Source: DATDMG01 sp036518955 (GTDB lineage: Bacteria > Actinomycetota > Actinomycetes > Actinomycetales > Kineosporiaceae). Taken from it: DNA of 17,133 bases. Location: NCBI GenBank assembly GCA_036518955.1, contig DATDMG010000134.1:1-17133 (forward strand), written 5' to 3'. The notes under the pieces were generated by a model. The model had not been told where the DNA came from, made no database searches, and saw nothing but the letters and a program-made list of their open reading frames with translations. Made by a program: the position numbers and the translations under genes. Positions 1 to 6,620 of this stretch are shown one piece after another; position 1 is the first letter of the stretch; each line of letters starts with the position of its first letter.

Positions 1-1
1 G

Positions 2-304
2 GGCCTGGGCCGCGAGGGCGCCCGCGCGCTGCTCCGGTACGGGTTCCTTGAGCTGGGCCTGCACCGGGTGTTCGCCGAGACCATGGCCGTCAACACCGCC
101 TCCCGCGCCACCATGGCCGCGATCGGCATGCGGCACGTCCGCACCTTCCACATGGTGTGGGAGGACCCCCTGCCCGGCGTGGAGCACGGGGAGGTCGAGT
201 ACGCCGTCACCCGCGCCGAGTGGCTGACCCTTCAGGGGATGGACGGTCCTGAGGCCAGCGGACCCGCGGCCTCGTCTACTCCCGGGCGCCCCTCGGACGC
301 ATGA
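2..304 (+). CDS. GNAT-family N-acetyltransferase, C-terminal part (cut by window edge)
   Basis: The gene is open from the first bases and ends at TGA 302-304, so about 100 C-terminal residues are visible. The run GREGARALLRYGFLELGLHR followed by NTASRATMAAIGM is the classic end of a RimJ/RimL-type GNAT domain. In that fold the first part is the acetyl-CoA pyrophosphate-loop helix, and 'N..S...m...GM' is the last helix and strand, where the Asn often contacts CoA. Such enzymes transfer an acetyl group from acetyl-CoA to an amine, either a protein N-terminus or a small molecule. The acceptor cannot be told from this part. The last 20 or so residues are low-complexity (Ser/Pro/Gly/Ala) and typical of a non-conserved tail. 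Nothing co-directional follows closely, so it is probably the last gene of its unit. Confidence 0.85.
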   Translation, partial: GLGREGARALLRYGFLELGLHRVFAETMAVNTASRATMAAIGMRHVRTFHMVWEDPLPGVEHGEVEYAVTRAEWLTLQGMDGPEASGPAASSTPGRPSDA

Positions 305-446
305 TCGCTCCCACACCTTACCCACCGGAAACGACCGGAAATAACCCGCGCCAAGCCGGCGCAACAGGAGGCGTCGCTCGTCTTGCATTGCAGGTGAGGA
401 GCACTTTTCGGCGTCGACGGGAAAGTTCAGGGAAAGCCGAAAGACA

Positions 447-482
447 TTCAGCGGGTTCGGGGTTCGAGTCCCTGACGGCGCA
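447..482 (+). other. tRNA-Lys 3'-end fragment, attachment-site-like scar
   Basis: A T-arm is clearly visible: stem 458-462 pairs with 470-474 around the loop TTCGAGT (463-469). It is followed by a 7-nt acceptor strand, ACGGCGC (475-481), and discriminator A482. The bases before it, TCAGCGGG (448-455), match the anticodon-stem and variable-loop part of actinobacterial tRNA-Lys, as recalled from known sequences. The 5' half (a GCGCCGT acceptor strand, D-arm and anticodon) is missing upstream, so this is not a functional tRNA. A bare 3' tRNA end is what integrases of ICEs, AICEs and prophages leave at one element border. No integrase gene and no second copy are in the window. Confidence 0.72.
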
Positions 483-734
483 CTCGATGATATCGCCTCT
501 GACCTGGGCGTTCTCCTTTCGGGGAGGGCGTCCAGTGATCTTTTGTGGGTCGTGGTGGGAAGGGAATGGGAAGGCGAGTTCAAGATCAGTCCCTGGGCCC
601 CTTCTGGGCCGTGCTGGGTGGGGCCGCCGGTCCGGCCGGCTGCGGCCAGCATCCCCGGTCGTCCTCTCGCGGTCGCGGCGCGGTGGGCGGGGTGACGGAG
701 GAGCCTTGGTTGGGCGGGGAGCCGGGGTTGCTCG
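483..734. other. Intergenic, no gene recognised
   Basis: Long open frames run on both strands here only because stops are rare in very GC-rich DNA. Their translations are Arg/Gly/Pro-rich, lack a plausible ribosome binding site and resemble no family I know. One minus-strand frame starts with the artefactual peptide that reverse-reading a tRNA 3' end typically gives. I see no gene between the tRNA scar and the hairpin that follows. Confidence 0.6.
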
Positions 735-768
735 GGGAGCCCCGGCGCGATGCTGCGCCGGGGCTCTC
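735..768. terminator. Strong GC-rich hairpin, possible factor-independent terminator
   Basis: GAGCCCCGGCGC (737-748) and GCGCCGGGGCTC (755-766) form a perfect 12-bp stem with a 6-nt loop. It can extend to 14 bp with one G-T wobble at 735-768. There is no T-tract, which is common for actinobacterial terminators. No gene ends close by on either strand, so it is either an orphan terminator left by deletion of its gene or a structured RNA element. Confidence 0.45.
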
Positions 769-1047
769 GGGGTCGGGGTGTCGGTCGGCGCCCGACCCGG
801 GGTCAGGCAAGATGACCACACCACCCCGGACCCTGTGTCGGATCCCGTGCCGGATGGCTCGCCCGCGGTTGTCGGCCTCGTCGCTCTTGCCACGAGGCCG
901 CAGCCAATCAGGTGTGATCTTGACCTACCCAAGCGATCGTCGGCGTCCACCCCGTCCGGCGTGGTCGCGAAGGGATGATCCTTCTGGTGGTCGCGTTCTG
1001 TAACCAGGGCGAGTGGTCATGTCATGGTCGGATGACTCCGCTCATGC
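769..1047. other. Intergenic, no gene recognised
   Basis: This continues the gene-poor stretch behind the tRNA-Lys scar. The open frames have no convincing start, Shine-Dalgarno or family resemblance. The region ends where the short repeat family begins. Confidence 0.55.
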
Positions 1048-1208
1048 CGATGAGCGCGCACATCCGGGATATGCGGGTGACCATCCGCTCACGACGAGAT
1101 CCGTAAGTTGCCGGAGGCGATTACTGTTGATGGCGTCCTGTCGATGAGCGCGCTCCTCCTGGACATGCGGGTGATCTACCGCTCGTGCGTGACATGCAGG
1201 TGATCCCC
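1048..1208 (+). repeat. Three units of a short dispersed repeat (ATGCGGGTGATC-type)
   Basis: Unit 1 (1048-1090) and unit 2 (1142-1184) both start CGATGAGCGCGC, continue with GG[AG][CT]ATGCGGGTGA(C/T)C, then [AT]CCGCTC. A shorter third unit, TGACATGCAGGTGATC, lies at 1190-1205. A fourth unit in the same orientation is at 10422-10465. In plus-strand translation the long units read M-(S/G)-A-x-x-x-D-M-R-V-x, so they may derive from one mobile-element end or the 5' end of a repeated gene. The family is not identified. Confidence 0.6.
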
Positions 1209-1334
1209 CGGGGGGTGGTAGCGGGTCGTGGTGCCGCGTCCGGTGGACGGCGTCAGCTCGCCCGCGTTCGCGCCTCGCCGCGCTCGCGGGAGCGCTGGAG
1301 TCCGGTCGAACGTTCGGCCGAGGACATCGGGGGC

Positions 1335-2069
1335 ATGGTATTCGTGATCCGTCGTCGCTGGTCGGGTGCCGCCGTGGCCACGGTGATGCTGGCCACCGTC
1401 CTGGCCGCTGGCGGCTCGGCAGCCGCCATCGCGGCCACCTCCTCGCGCTCGGCGCCGTCGGCCCTGACCGCGTCCACCAGGCTCGCCCCCTTCCCCGGCA
1501 AGACTCCACGCGAGATCCTCAACCTGGTCGTATCGACGATGGGGAAGGCGGCATCAGCCCACATTCGGGATCGGACCGTGGTGAATGGTTCGCTGGCGAG
1601 TGGGGACTGGGTGGCCGGAGTGTCAGCGGGGACCGGCACACAGCGCACCCTGTTCGGCAGCACCTTCCGGGTGATCCGGGTCGGCTCCGGCGAGTGGCTC
1701 TGGGGCGATGCGGCCTTCTGGGCCGGCAAGAACGCTCCTGCTGGCTACGTGGGTCACTGGGTTCGGCTGACGAGCGCGGACTACCGTGCCTTCGCCGCGT
1801 TCACCTACTTGTCCGAATGGGCCAAGCAGGTCTCGGGGCAGCAGCCCGTGGCGCGGGTGCCGGGCCGGGCTCTCCATGGCCTGCCCACCCTGGGACTGCG
1901 GGACCGCAGCGGAATCGTGCTGTACGTCGCCACCCGGGGCAAGCCGTACCCGCAGTTGCTGTCCTACCCCTCGACGCACGGGCAGTCCGACGCGGTGGAG
2001 TACGACCGGTGGGACGCCCCGGTGAAGATCAGCCCACCGCCCGCGAACCAGGTTGTCGGCAACATCTGA
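1335..2069 (+). CDS. Secreted LppX/LprG-like protein
   Basis: This 244-residue protein begins with a Sec signal peptide: basic RRRW at 6-9, a hydrophobic Ala/Val stretch 11-34 and a likely cut after AIAA. The mature part resembles the actinobacterial LppX/LprAFG (LolA-like) fold family. It has an N-terminal helix, the pattern 'VIRVGSGEWLWGDAAFW' (113-129) followed by 'WVRLTSAD' (142-149), and the C-terminal 'W.APVKISPPPANQV' close (226-240) that many of these proteins share. In mycobacteria relatives carry lipids or lipoglycans across the periplasm. Here the lipobox cysteine is absent, so the protein would be soluble or processed rather than lipid-anchored. ATG 1335 is preferred because GAGGA (1320-1324) lies 10 nt upstream; GTG 1344 is the alternative. 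The open frame reaches back to 1185 but lacks support there. A transposase remnant follows directly. Confidence 0.75.
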   Translation: MVFVIRRRWSGAAVATVMLATVLAAGGSAAAIAATSSRSAPSALTASTRLAPFPGKTPREILNLVVSTMGKAASAHIRDRTVVNGSLASGDWVAGVSAGTGTQRTLFGSTFRVIRVGSGEWLWGDAAFWAGKNAPAGYVGHWVRLTSADYRAFAAFTYLSEWAKQVSGQQPVARVPGRALHGLPTLGLRDRSGIVLYVATRGKPYPQLLSYPSTHGQSDAVEYDRWDAPVKISPPPANQVVGNI

Positions 2070-2188
2070 CGCCGGAACGTGGGCAGGATCGGCAGCATCG
2101 CCCCATCCCGCGAGGCGCTCGGCCCTTCCCAGACCGCGCGCATCTGCCGGCGCTCAGCGCCGGTCGCCCCGGTACGCGCCCTGATCCG

Positions 2189-2653
2189 GACATCGACCCG
2201 GTGGCGGTCGTGGTTCGCCGACTGCGCGTACGGGACCGGGGACCTGAGGGCGGCGATCGACTCGGCCGGGCATCGGGCCGTGATCAATCCGAAGCCGTTG
2301 CAGGTCGCGGTCCCCGGCGGGTTCACCATCGACGACTTCACCGTCGACGAGCCCGCCGGCACGGTTACCTGCCCGAACCAGTTGGCCCGCCAGATCAGCC
2401 CTGGGCGGGTGGCCACCTTCGGGGTGGCCTGCCGGTCCTGCCCGCTGGCCCACCGATGTACCACGTCCAAGACCCGCCGCAAGATCGTCCTGCACGAACA
2501 CGACGCCGAGATACGCGCAGCCCGCCGAGAATGGGCCGGCCACCCCGACCTGCGCGCCGAGTCCGCCCACACCGACCCAACGTCGAACGCACGGTCGCCC
2601 AGGTCGCCACCCGTGGCGGACGCCGACTGAACCCGCGCTACCGCGGCACCTAG
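2189..2653 (+). pseudogene. IS1182-type transposase remnant, C-terminal, multiply frameshifted
   Basis: The translation ADCAYGTGDLRAAID (from about 2218), then AGHRAVINPKPL and 'VPGGFTIDDFTVDEPAGTVTCP', is the hallmark C-terminal half of IS1182-family DDE transposases. The second catalytic Asp lies in 'ADCAYGTGD', and a Cys-rich segment with 'CRSCPLAHRCTTSK' follows. The frame breaks at least twice. The preceding piece 'DIDPVAVV' (about 2189-2212) is in another frame, and near 2560 the continuation 'RPHRPNVERTVAQV' moves to a third register and ends at TAG 2651-2653. The N-terminal half with the first catalytic Asp is missing. The remnant begins within about 120 bp of the end of the LppX-like gene, so the insertion or a deletion reached close to that gene's 3' end. 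It is certainly inactive. Confidence 0.8.
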
Positions 2654-2762
2654 TTGCGGCCATGACCTCCCCTTGAATATCGCGCCGCGGGAGATCGCTA
2701 GGGTGGCGTCGGCTGCGTGAGCGGCTGCTGACCTGGCACGATCTGGAGGGGGAATTAAGATC

Positions 2763-3521
2763 ATGAATCGGTGGAAGCGCGTCGCCGGTGCGGCGGCCGG
2801 AGCGGCTGCGACGGTTGTCGCTCTGGGGATCGCGGACGTCGGCGGCGCGCTCAGTGCGTCAGCCTCCACGCCGTGCAAGGTCAGCGTGATGAACGTTACG
2901 GGCCGGGCCAGCGACTACGAGTACGACACCACGATGAGCCGCAGCGGCGTCATCACTACCAGTCCTCGCCGGTACTTCAAGAACGGCATCAACACCGGGC
3001 TTTCCTCGATCAAGACGGTGGCGTGCAAGGACTCCCGCACCCACGCCTGGACGGTCGTCAGCCAGAACCTGACCGAGGTGGAGAACGACCTGGTCCTGAC
3101 CGTCACCGGGACCAAGGTCGAGGTGGCGATGCGCTCGGGGAGCCGCGGGTACGGCGTCTTCGTCACCAAGATCACCCCGAAGGCGATCCAGGTGGAGGCG
3201 GTCGTCTGCCATTCCAAGCCGACCGGCCTGCTGGGGACCGCGCATGCGCTGCTCGGGCTGCCCTGGCCCGTCCCGTTCGTCGCCGGCGTCGTCCAGTACA
3301 TCGCGGACCATGCGCTGCCCGCGGCAGGCAAGAACTACTGGTGTGGGCGGCTGGACGACCCGATGACCATCTCCTGGCACCTGGCGAAGGACGGCACGGC
3401 CGTCCTGGCCCCGGGCCACTACCTGCCGAACGCCAGCGTCACCTGGCAGGAGGCCACCAACACCGGAGCCTACGTCGGTACCACCCGCCAGGAAGTCGTG
3501 GAGATCCGGCCGGGTACCTGA
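2763..3521 (+). CDS. Secreted protein of unknown function with four cysteines
   Basis: This 252-residue protein has a strong ribosome binding site (GGAGGGGG at 2745-2752, 10 nt before ATG 2763). Its signal peptide has basic NRWKR at 2-6, an Ala/Val-rich core at about 8-30 and a likely cleavage after SASAS. The mature part is about 217 residues, rich in Thr/Val beta-type sequence, with Cys at 38, 88, 149 and 194, enough for two disulfides outside the membrane. Residues 155-182 form a moderately hydrophobic segment, possibly a buried helix or hairpin. I recognise no family. A TTGAAT box at 2673 and TAGGGT at 2699 lie upstream, but their 20-nt spacing is too long for a good promoter. Base composition and codon use match the other intact genes. 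The gene stands alone, between the transposase wreck and a gene-poor stretch. Confidence 0.8.
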   Translation: MNRWKRVAGAAAGAAATVVALGIADVGGALSASASTPCKVSVMNVTGRASDYEYDTTMSRSGVITTSPRRYFKNGINTGLSSIKTVACKDSRTHAWTVVSQNLTEVENDLVLTVTGTKVEVAMRSGSRGYGVFVTKITPKAIQVEAVVCHSKPTGLLGTAHALLGLPWPVPFVAGVVQYIADHALPAAGKNYWCGRLDDPMTISWHLAKDGTAVLAPGHYLPNASVTWQEATNTGAYVGTTRQEVVEIRPGT

Positions 3522-3698
3522 CCCGGGACACTCCTGCGGAGCCAGCGTCGGGACCAACTGCATGATCACAGCTGGGCCGCCATGGGTGTGCTGTCTCGGT
3601 TCGTTCAACGGCTCGCGGCGCGCCGGGACGACCGGTGGTCTCGTCGTCCTCGCGGATGTCGGCTCCTTGATCTCAAGAAGCGGGTGAGGTTCGACGGA
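3522..3698. other. Intergenic, no gene recognised
   Basis: No family resemblance, terminator or start signal was found. It separates the secreted-protein gene from a minus-strand gene fragment, so the two face each other tail to tail. Confidence 0.5.
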
Positions 3699-3983
3699 TC
3701 AGCGCCGACACAAGCTGAGGGCGTGGTGGACGTCGCGGGTCTGGGCCTGCAGCAACCTGGGCACCAGGGCTGTCAGCATTTGTAGCGCCCGGTAGCCCAT
3801 GAGAGGTTCGTCGATGACCGGGCGCAGGGTGTCCATCCGGCAGCTGATCTTGGCGCCGACGTCGTCGGCGAGCGCGCCGAGCGCGTCGGCCAGGTGTGCG
3901 GGGTCGAGCCGGTCGGCGAGAACCGCCTGCATGATCGCGTCGGTGGTGCCGGCTCGCACGTCCGAGGGGCCCCGGCGCAGCAA
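3699..3983 (-). pseudogene. Fragment of a helical-repeat-like protein (DUF6493-like C-terminal part)
   Basis: About 95 residues read as amphipathic helices: SDVRAGTTDAIMQAVLADRL, then DPAHLADALGALADDVGAK, 'TLRPVIDEPLMGYRALQML' and RDVHHALSLC. This pattern of short helices, with a 'RLDP..LA.AL..L..D' phrase and a closing 'RD.HH.L.L', recalls the C-terminal repeat region of large actinobacterial DUF6493-type proteins. That is family memory, not proof. The frame starts only at a TTG (3983) without a Shine-Dalgarno. Upstream the reading becomes Pro/Arg/Ser-rich up to a stop near 4045. It is therefore most likely the 3' end of a gene whose main part was deleted. It could also be a short genuine gene. 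Confidence 0.4.
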
Positions 3984-4036
3984 CGCACCGTGGCTACCCG
4001 GCCGCCTCCCGCGCGACGGTGACGGACGTGGCCCGG

Positions 4037-4057
4037 GTAGCGCTCAGTGAGCGCTAC
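4037..4057. promoter_or_regulatory. Perfect 10+1+10 palindrome, operator candidate
   Basis: GTAGCGCTCA (4037-4046), a single G (4047), and TGAGCGCTAC (4048-4057) form a perfect inverted repeat. Its size and AGCGCT half-sites are typical of TetR-family operators. No TetR gene is in the window, and the flanking genes are a fragment on one side and a hypothetical gene reading in from the other, so the site appears to be orphaned. As RNA it could only close with a larger loop. Confidence 0.4.
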
Positions 4058-4221
4058 GCCTCGCGGGCGACCGTCGCCCGTGTGCGGAGATGCCGATGTA
4101 CGTGTGTGTCAAGACCACGAGCATCCGTTCGCTGATCGCTTCGGGGCAGCCACTCGCTGTCGTTGCACCTCGACGGCGTGGCTCCGAATGGGCTCAACCG
4201 GCTGTGCCGCCCGTGACCGGG

Positions 4222-4506
4222 CTATTTCCAGCAGTAGGTGTAGTAGCTCCCGATCGCACGGACCGCATCGTCCGTGAGTTCGGGGTGCGCCGTGCGTACC
4301 GCGCCCTCCACGCGGTTCGCCATCGCACTGAGGTCGGTCTCCCTTGGAGGGTCGTCGGCGAACGCTGCGCCTATCAGTGATTTGATCTTGGGCAGGTAGG
4401 CCAACTGCTCTTCGGACAGGGATTCGGGGCGTTCGCTCGGCCAGGGCCACCCTCGATCACCCCAGATATAGGTGACAACGGCATCGCTGAGAGCAAGGTC
4501 CAGCAC
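4222..4506 (-). CDS. Small acidic hypothetical protein
   Basis: This 94-residue product starts at GTG 4506. The choice rests on GAGGA about 7 nt upstream on the minus strand (complement of 4514-4518). The protein is acidic, with several Trp/Tyr (YIWGDRGWPWPSE near the N-terminus, GSYYTYCWK at the C-terminus) and a helical middle (EEQLAYLPKIKSLIGAAF). The frame stays open and coding-like for some 20 codons upstream, with no better start codon, so the present start could be internal to an older, longer gene. I do not recognise the family. Size, acidity and lack of export signals would fit an immunity-type or other small cytosolic protein, but nothing proves it. Its neighbour 4728-5042 is divergent. 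Confidence 0.55.
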   Translation of the reverse strand: MLDLALSDAVVTYIWGDRGWPWPSERPESLSEEQLAYLPKIKSLIGAAFADDPPRETDLSAMANRVEGAVRTAHPELTDDAVRAIGSYYTYCWK

Positions 4507-4727
4507 CCTGTGATCCTCGCAGACCGCCGAGAACTCGTGCAGAGGGTGCTGGCACTGGTCTCGTCCAATGACTACCTTGCCGGATGCTCTGTCCTGGCTC
4601 CCCGATCGTAGTCGCGGCAGACAGCCACGGTCACCATGCGTGGACCAACCTTCGCTGCCGCCTGCGGGCTCTTGCCGACGGGGGCTGTGGCCGCCGAGGT
4701 TGCTCGCCCACGACGTAGGCTCTCCAA

Positions 4728-5042
4728 GTGGCTGAGTATCCGGGGGACGTCGGACGCCAGGCGCAATTTCTCGGCGAGGAGGTTGATCCGATTGCGCAGC
4801 AAGTGGTCGACGCCGCGGATCCGTGGAAGGCGTACGAAGCCGCCATAGAGGCGCCTGGTGCCCTGATCAACGAGCTGGATTGGATGCCGCGCGGGGGCCT
4901 CATCTACGTGGCTTGGGCAGAGCTTGCGGATCTCTACGACGCGGGCAAGGTGCCCATCGGCGAGGCGCACGCTGCTCTACGCCAAGCCGCTTCCGACTGG
5001 CTCGATCGACCCGTGGGAACGGGCGACGCGTCTACTGTATAG
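4728..5042 (+). CDS. Small acidic hypothetical protein, probably frameshifted near its end
   Basis: The gene runs from GTG 4728 to TAG 5040-5042 and encodes 104 residues. The product is acidic, helical and Trp-containing (ADPWKAYEAAIEAPGALINE, 'GGLIYVAWAELADLYDAGKV'). No Shine-Dalgarno is strong; AGG at 4717-4719 is the only candidate. Right at the stop, another plus-strand frame continues in a coding-like way with EGWLSRTHDAINILVDRYGD and then FWQPPE, ending at TAG 5120-5122. The joined product of about 130 residues reads smoothly, so a one- or two-base indel near 5033-5042 (ACTGTATAGAG) probably removed the natural C-terminus. Function is unknown and no domain was recognised. The gene converges on merR, with 73 bp between the second-frame stop and the merR stop. 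Confidence 0.55.
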   Translation: MAEYPGDVGRQAQFLGEEVDPIAQQVVDAADPWKAYEAAIEAPGALINELDWMPRGGLIYVAWAELADLYDAGKVPIGEAHAALRQAASDWLDRPVGTGDASTV

Positions 5043-5195
5043 AGGGCTGGTTGAGCAGAACTCATGACGCCATCAACATTCTCGTGGACCGTTACGGGGA
5101 CTTCTGGCAGCCACCCGAGTAGATCGGTCCGGATATGCCGCCGACCGGCAACGTGAAGGAGAGGGCAAACGTTACTGGGTGAGCCCGAGTGGCGG

Positions 5196-6191
5196 TCAGG
5201 CGGTGTCCTGGTTCAGCGCGGCGGCCATCCATTCCTGGATGATCGCCGCCCTGTCCGGATCTGGTTTGGGTGTGTCGTTGATCGTCGCGACCAGGGTGCC
5301 GTATCTGACGATCAGGTTCAGGCCGGTCATCTTGGCCCGCACCTCGGCCGTTTTGTTCCGGTCGAAGTTGGCCATGATGCGACGGGATTGTCGGCGTCGT
5401 GCTCCCCCGGTCATGGCGGCGACGAACTCTGCACTGTGCGCTGCCATGCGCTCAGCGATGTCCCGCGCCTGCGGCGAGTCTGCGGACACGCCCGCCTGCT
5501 GCGCCGCCTGCGCCTCCAGAAAGAGCTGCCGATGCCTCTCGGCGTGCGCCATTATCTCCGGCGAGGCCATCAGCTTGCCCTGCTCGGTGCTGAAGATGCG
5601 GCGCAGGTGGTCGCGCAGCGCCGTGCAGAACTGTTCGTCCTGCACGATCTCGGCCAGTTCGATCCACGCCTCAAGCTGTTCGGTGGTGGGCTCTTCTGGC
5701 AGGTTCGGCCGCTGGTTATGCAGCCGCTCGAGATAGCTGGGATGGACGTCCAAGCCATCAGTCACGAAGTCCCAGAACTGGGCGATGAGCCGGTCACGGT
5801 CGTCGTCTGACATCGACACGAGCTTGTGCATCAGGCTCACCTGTTCTGTTGTGGTGTGCTGACGCACGATGGTCCGCAGCACAGCGCGGCGCGCCCGGAA
5901 CTGCTGCAGCTGGTCCTCGACCCGCCGCAGATGCATGGTCGCCAGGTCGTGCAGGGTGTTCTGCGCGGTCAGCACCCGGCGGATGTCGTCCAGGCCTTCA
6001 CCCAGATCGCGCAGGGTGCGCACCAGTTCAAGCCGGGCGATGGCGTGCACGTCGTACTGCCGGAAGCCTCCTTCGGTCAGGCCGGTGGGCGTGACGACGC
6101 CCTCGTCGGCATAGAACCTGATCGCGCTCACGCTCAGACCGGTGCGGCGGGCGACGTCTCCGATGGAGTAGAGCTGGTTCACACCGGCCAC
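5196..6191 (-). CDS. MerR-family transcriptional regulator with long effector domain
   Basis: The N-terminal 75 residues are a textbook MerR DNA-binding domain: YSIGDVARRTGLSVSAIRFY (8-27) is the winged helix-turn-helix, GGFRQYD (41-47) the wing, and 'ARLELVRTLRDLGEGLDDIRRVL' the second HTH-like helix pair. A dimerisation helix (about 80-110) follows, then some 220 residues of mostly helical C-terminal domain. This is longer than in metal-sensing MerR proteins, and only one Cys is present (in DEQFCTAL), so metal sensing is unlikely and a small-molecule or stress ligand more probable. MerR proteins twist promoters with overlong spacers to activate them. GTG 6191 is the first start and GTG 6182 is the alternative; neither has a strong Shine-Dalgarno. 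The gene lies downstream of the ABM monooxygenase gene on the same strand, with a 147-nt gap that carries a direct repeat. Confidence 0.9.
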   Translation of the reverse strand: MAGVNQLYSIGDVARRTGLSVSAIRFYADEGVVTPTGLTEGGFRQYDVHAIARLELVRTLRDLGEGLDDIRRVLTAQNTLHDLATMHLRRVEDQLQQFRARRAVLRTIVRQHTTTEQVSLMHKLVSMSDDDRDRLIAQFWDFVTDGLDVHPSYLERLHNQRPNLPEEPTTEQLEAWIELAEIVQDEQFCTALRDHLRRIFSTEQGKLMASPEIMAHAERHRQLFLEAQAAQQAGVSADSPQARDIAERMAAHSAEFVAAMTGGARRRQSRRIMANFDRNKTAEVRAKMTGLNLIVRYGTLVATINDTPKPDPDRAAIIQEWMAAALNQDTA

Positions 6192-6200
6192 TACGGGATC

Positions 6201-6227
6201 TCAAGCGGCTGGAGAGTCAAGCGGCTG
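6201..6227 (-). promoter_or_regulatory. 11-bp direct repeat just upstream of merR, operator candidate
   Basis: CAGCCGCTTGA (minus strand) occurs twice, at 6217-6227 and 6201-6211, separated by CTCTC with a 16-bp period. The first copy overlaps a TTGACT that would make a good -35 box (complement of 6215-6220), and the second ends 10 bp before the GTG start of merR. No canonical -10 is found at 17-19 bp. Such spacing is usual for direct-repeat operators and suits autoregulation, but this is inferred from position only. Confidence 0.4.
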
Positions 6228-6338
6228 ACGGCCACGAGGTCGGGCTGACGATGAGCGCCGGTGATGTCCTGTCGGATGGCCTCAGCGCCGGTGCCGTCCA
6301 GTCTGCCCAGCGTTTCCCGGCGTCGTCGTGGCGGTCGC

Positions 6339-6620
6339 TCAGCGGACCCAGCGGGTGAGGACCGGGGGTGCGACGAGGACGGTGCGGATGGCGCTGGCGC
6401 CGGGGCCCGCCCGCCACTGGCGGTAGCGGTCGTCGTGCTCGAGCGACTCCCATGTCTCCAGCGCGATCACGTGCGCGGGGTCGTGCTCGTCGGCGAGTAC
6501 CTCCACCGCGAGGCAGCCGTCGAAGGCGCGCGTGTCGACGAGGACGGTGTCGAGGAGTTCCCGTGCCTCCGACAGCCGGGCCGGATCGAGGCGGAGATCG
6601 AGGATCGAGGTGACAGTCAT
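6339..6620 (-). CDS. ABM-fold putative quinol monooxygenase
   Basis: The 93-residue protein has the size and layout of the antibiotic biosynthesis monooxygenase (ABM/YgiN-like) domain. A beta strand (MTVTSILDLRLDP) leads to a helix (ARLSEARELLDTVLVDTRAF) and then 'DGCLAVEVLADEHDPAHVIALETWESLEHDDRYRQW'. The last phrase, 'E.W.s.e....h...', is the most conserved feature of the family. These dimeric ferredoxin-like proteins oxidise quinols or aromatic polyketides without a cofactor, or act as small stress proteins. The start is ATG 6620 without a clear Shine-Dalgarno. The merR gene lies downstream on the same strand, so the two could be co-transcribed, and this enzyme is a candidate target of the regulator. 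Confidence 0.8.
   Translation of the reverse strand: MTVTSILDLRLDPARLSEARELLDTVLVDTRAFDGCLAVEVLADEHDPAHVIALETWESLEHDDRYRQWRAGPGASAIRTVLVAPPVLTRWVR

Noticed and set aside
301..978. 225-residue plus-strand frame and overlapping minus-strand frame 318-950
   Set aside because: Arg/Gly/Pro-rich, no ribosome binding site, crosses the tRNA-Lys scar and the hairpin. The minus frame holds the standard artefact peptide of a reversed tRNA end.
1694..2653. 319-residue plus-strand frame over the LppX-like gene and transposase
   Set aside because: Out-of-frame shadow of the secreted protein. Only its last part carries the displaced transposase end, already included in the pseudogene.
2859..3608. 249-residue minus-strand frame opposite the secreted protein at 2763
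   Set aside because: Complementary shadow with Asp/Gly/Arg bias. The plus strand has the signal peptide and a strong Shine-Dalgarno.
6253..6294. Direct repeat AGCGCCGGTG upstream of merR
   Set aside because: Ten bases of a GC-rich string are easily repeated by chance, and spacing and position give no further support.
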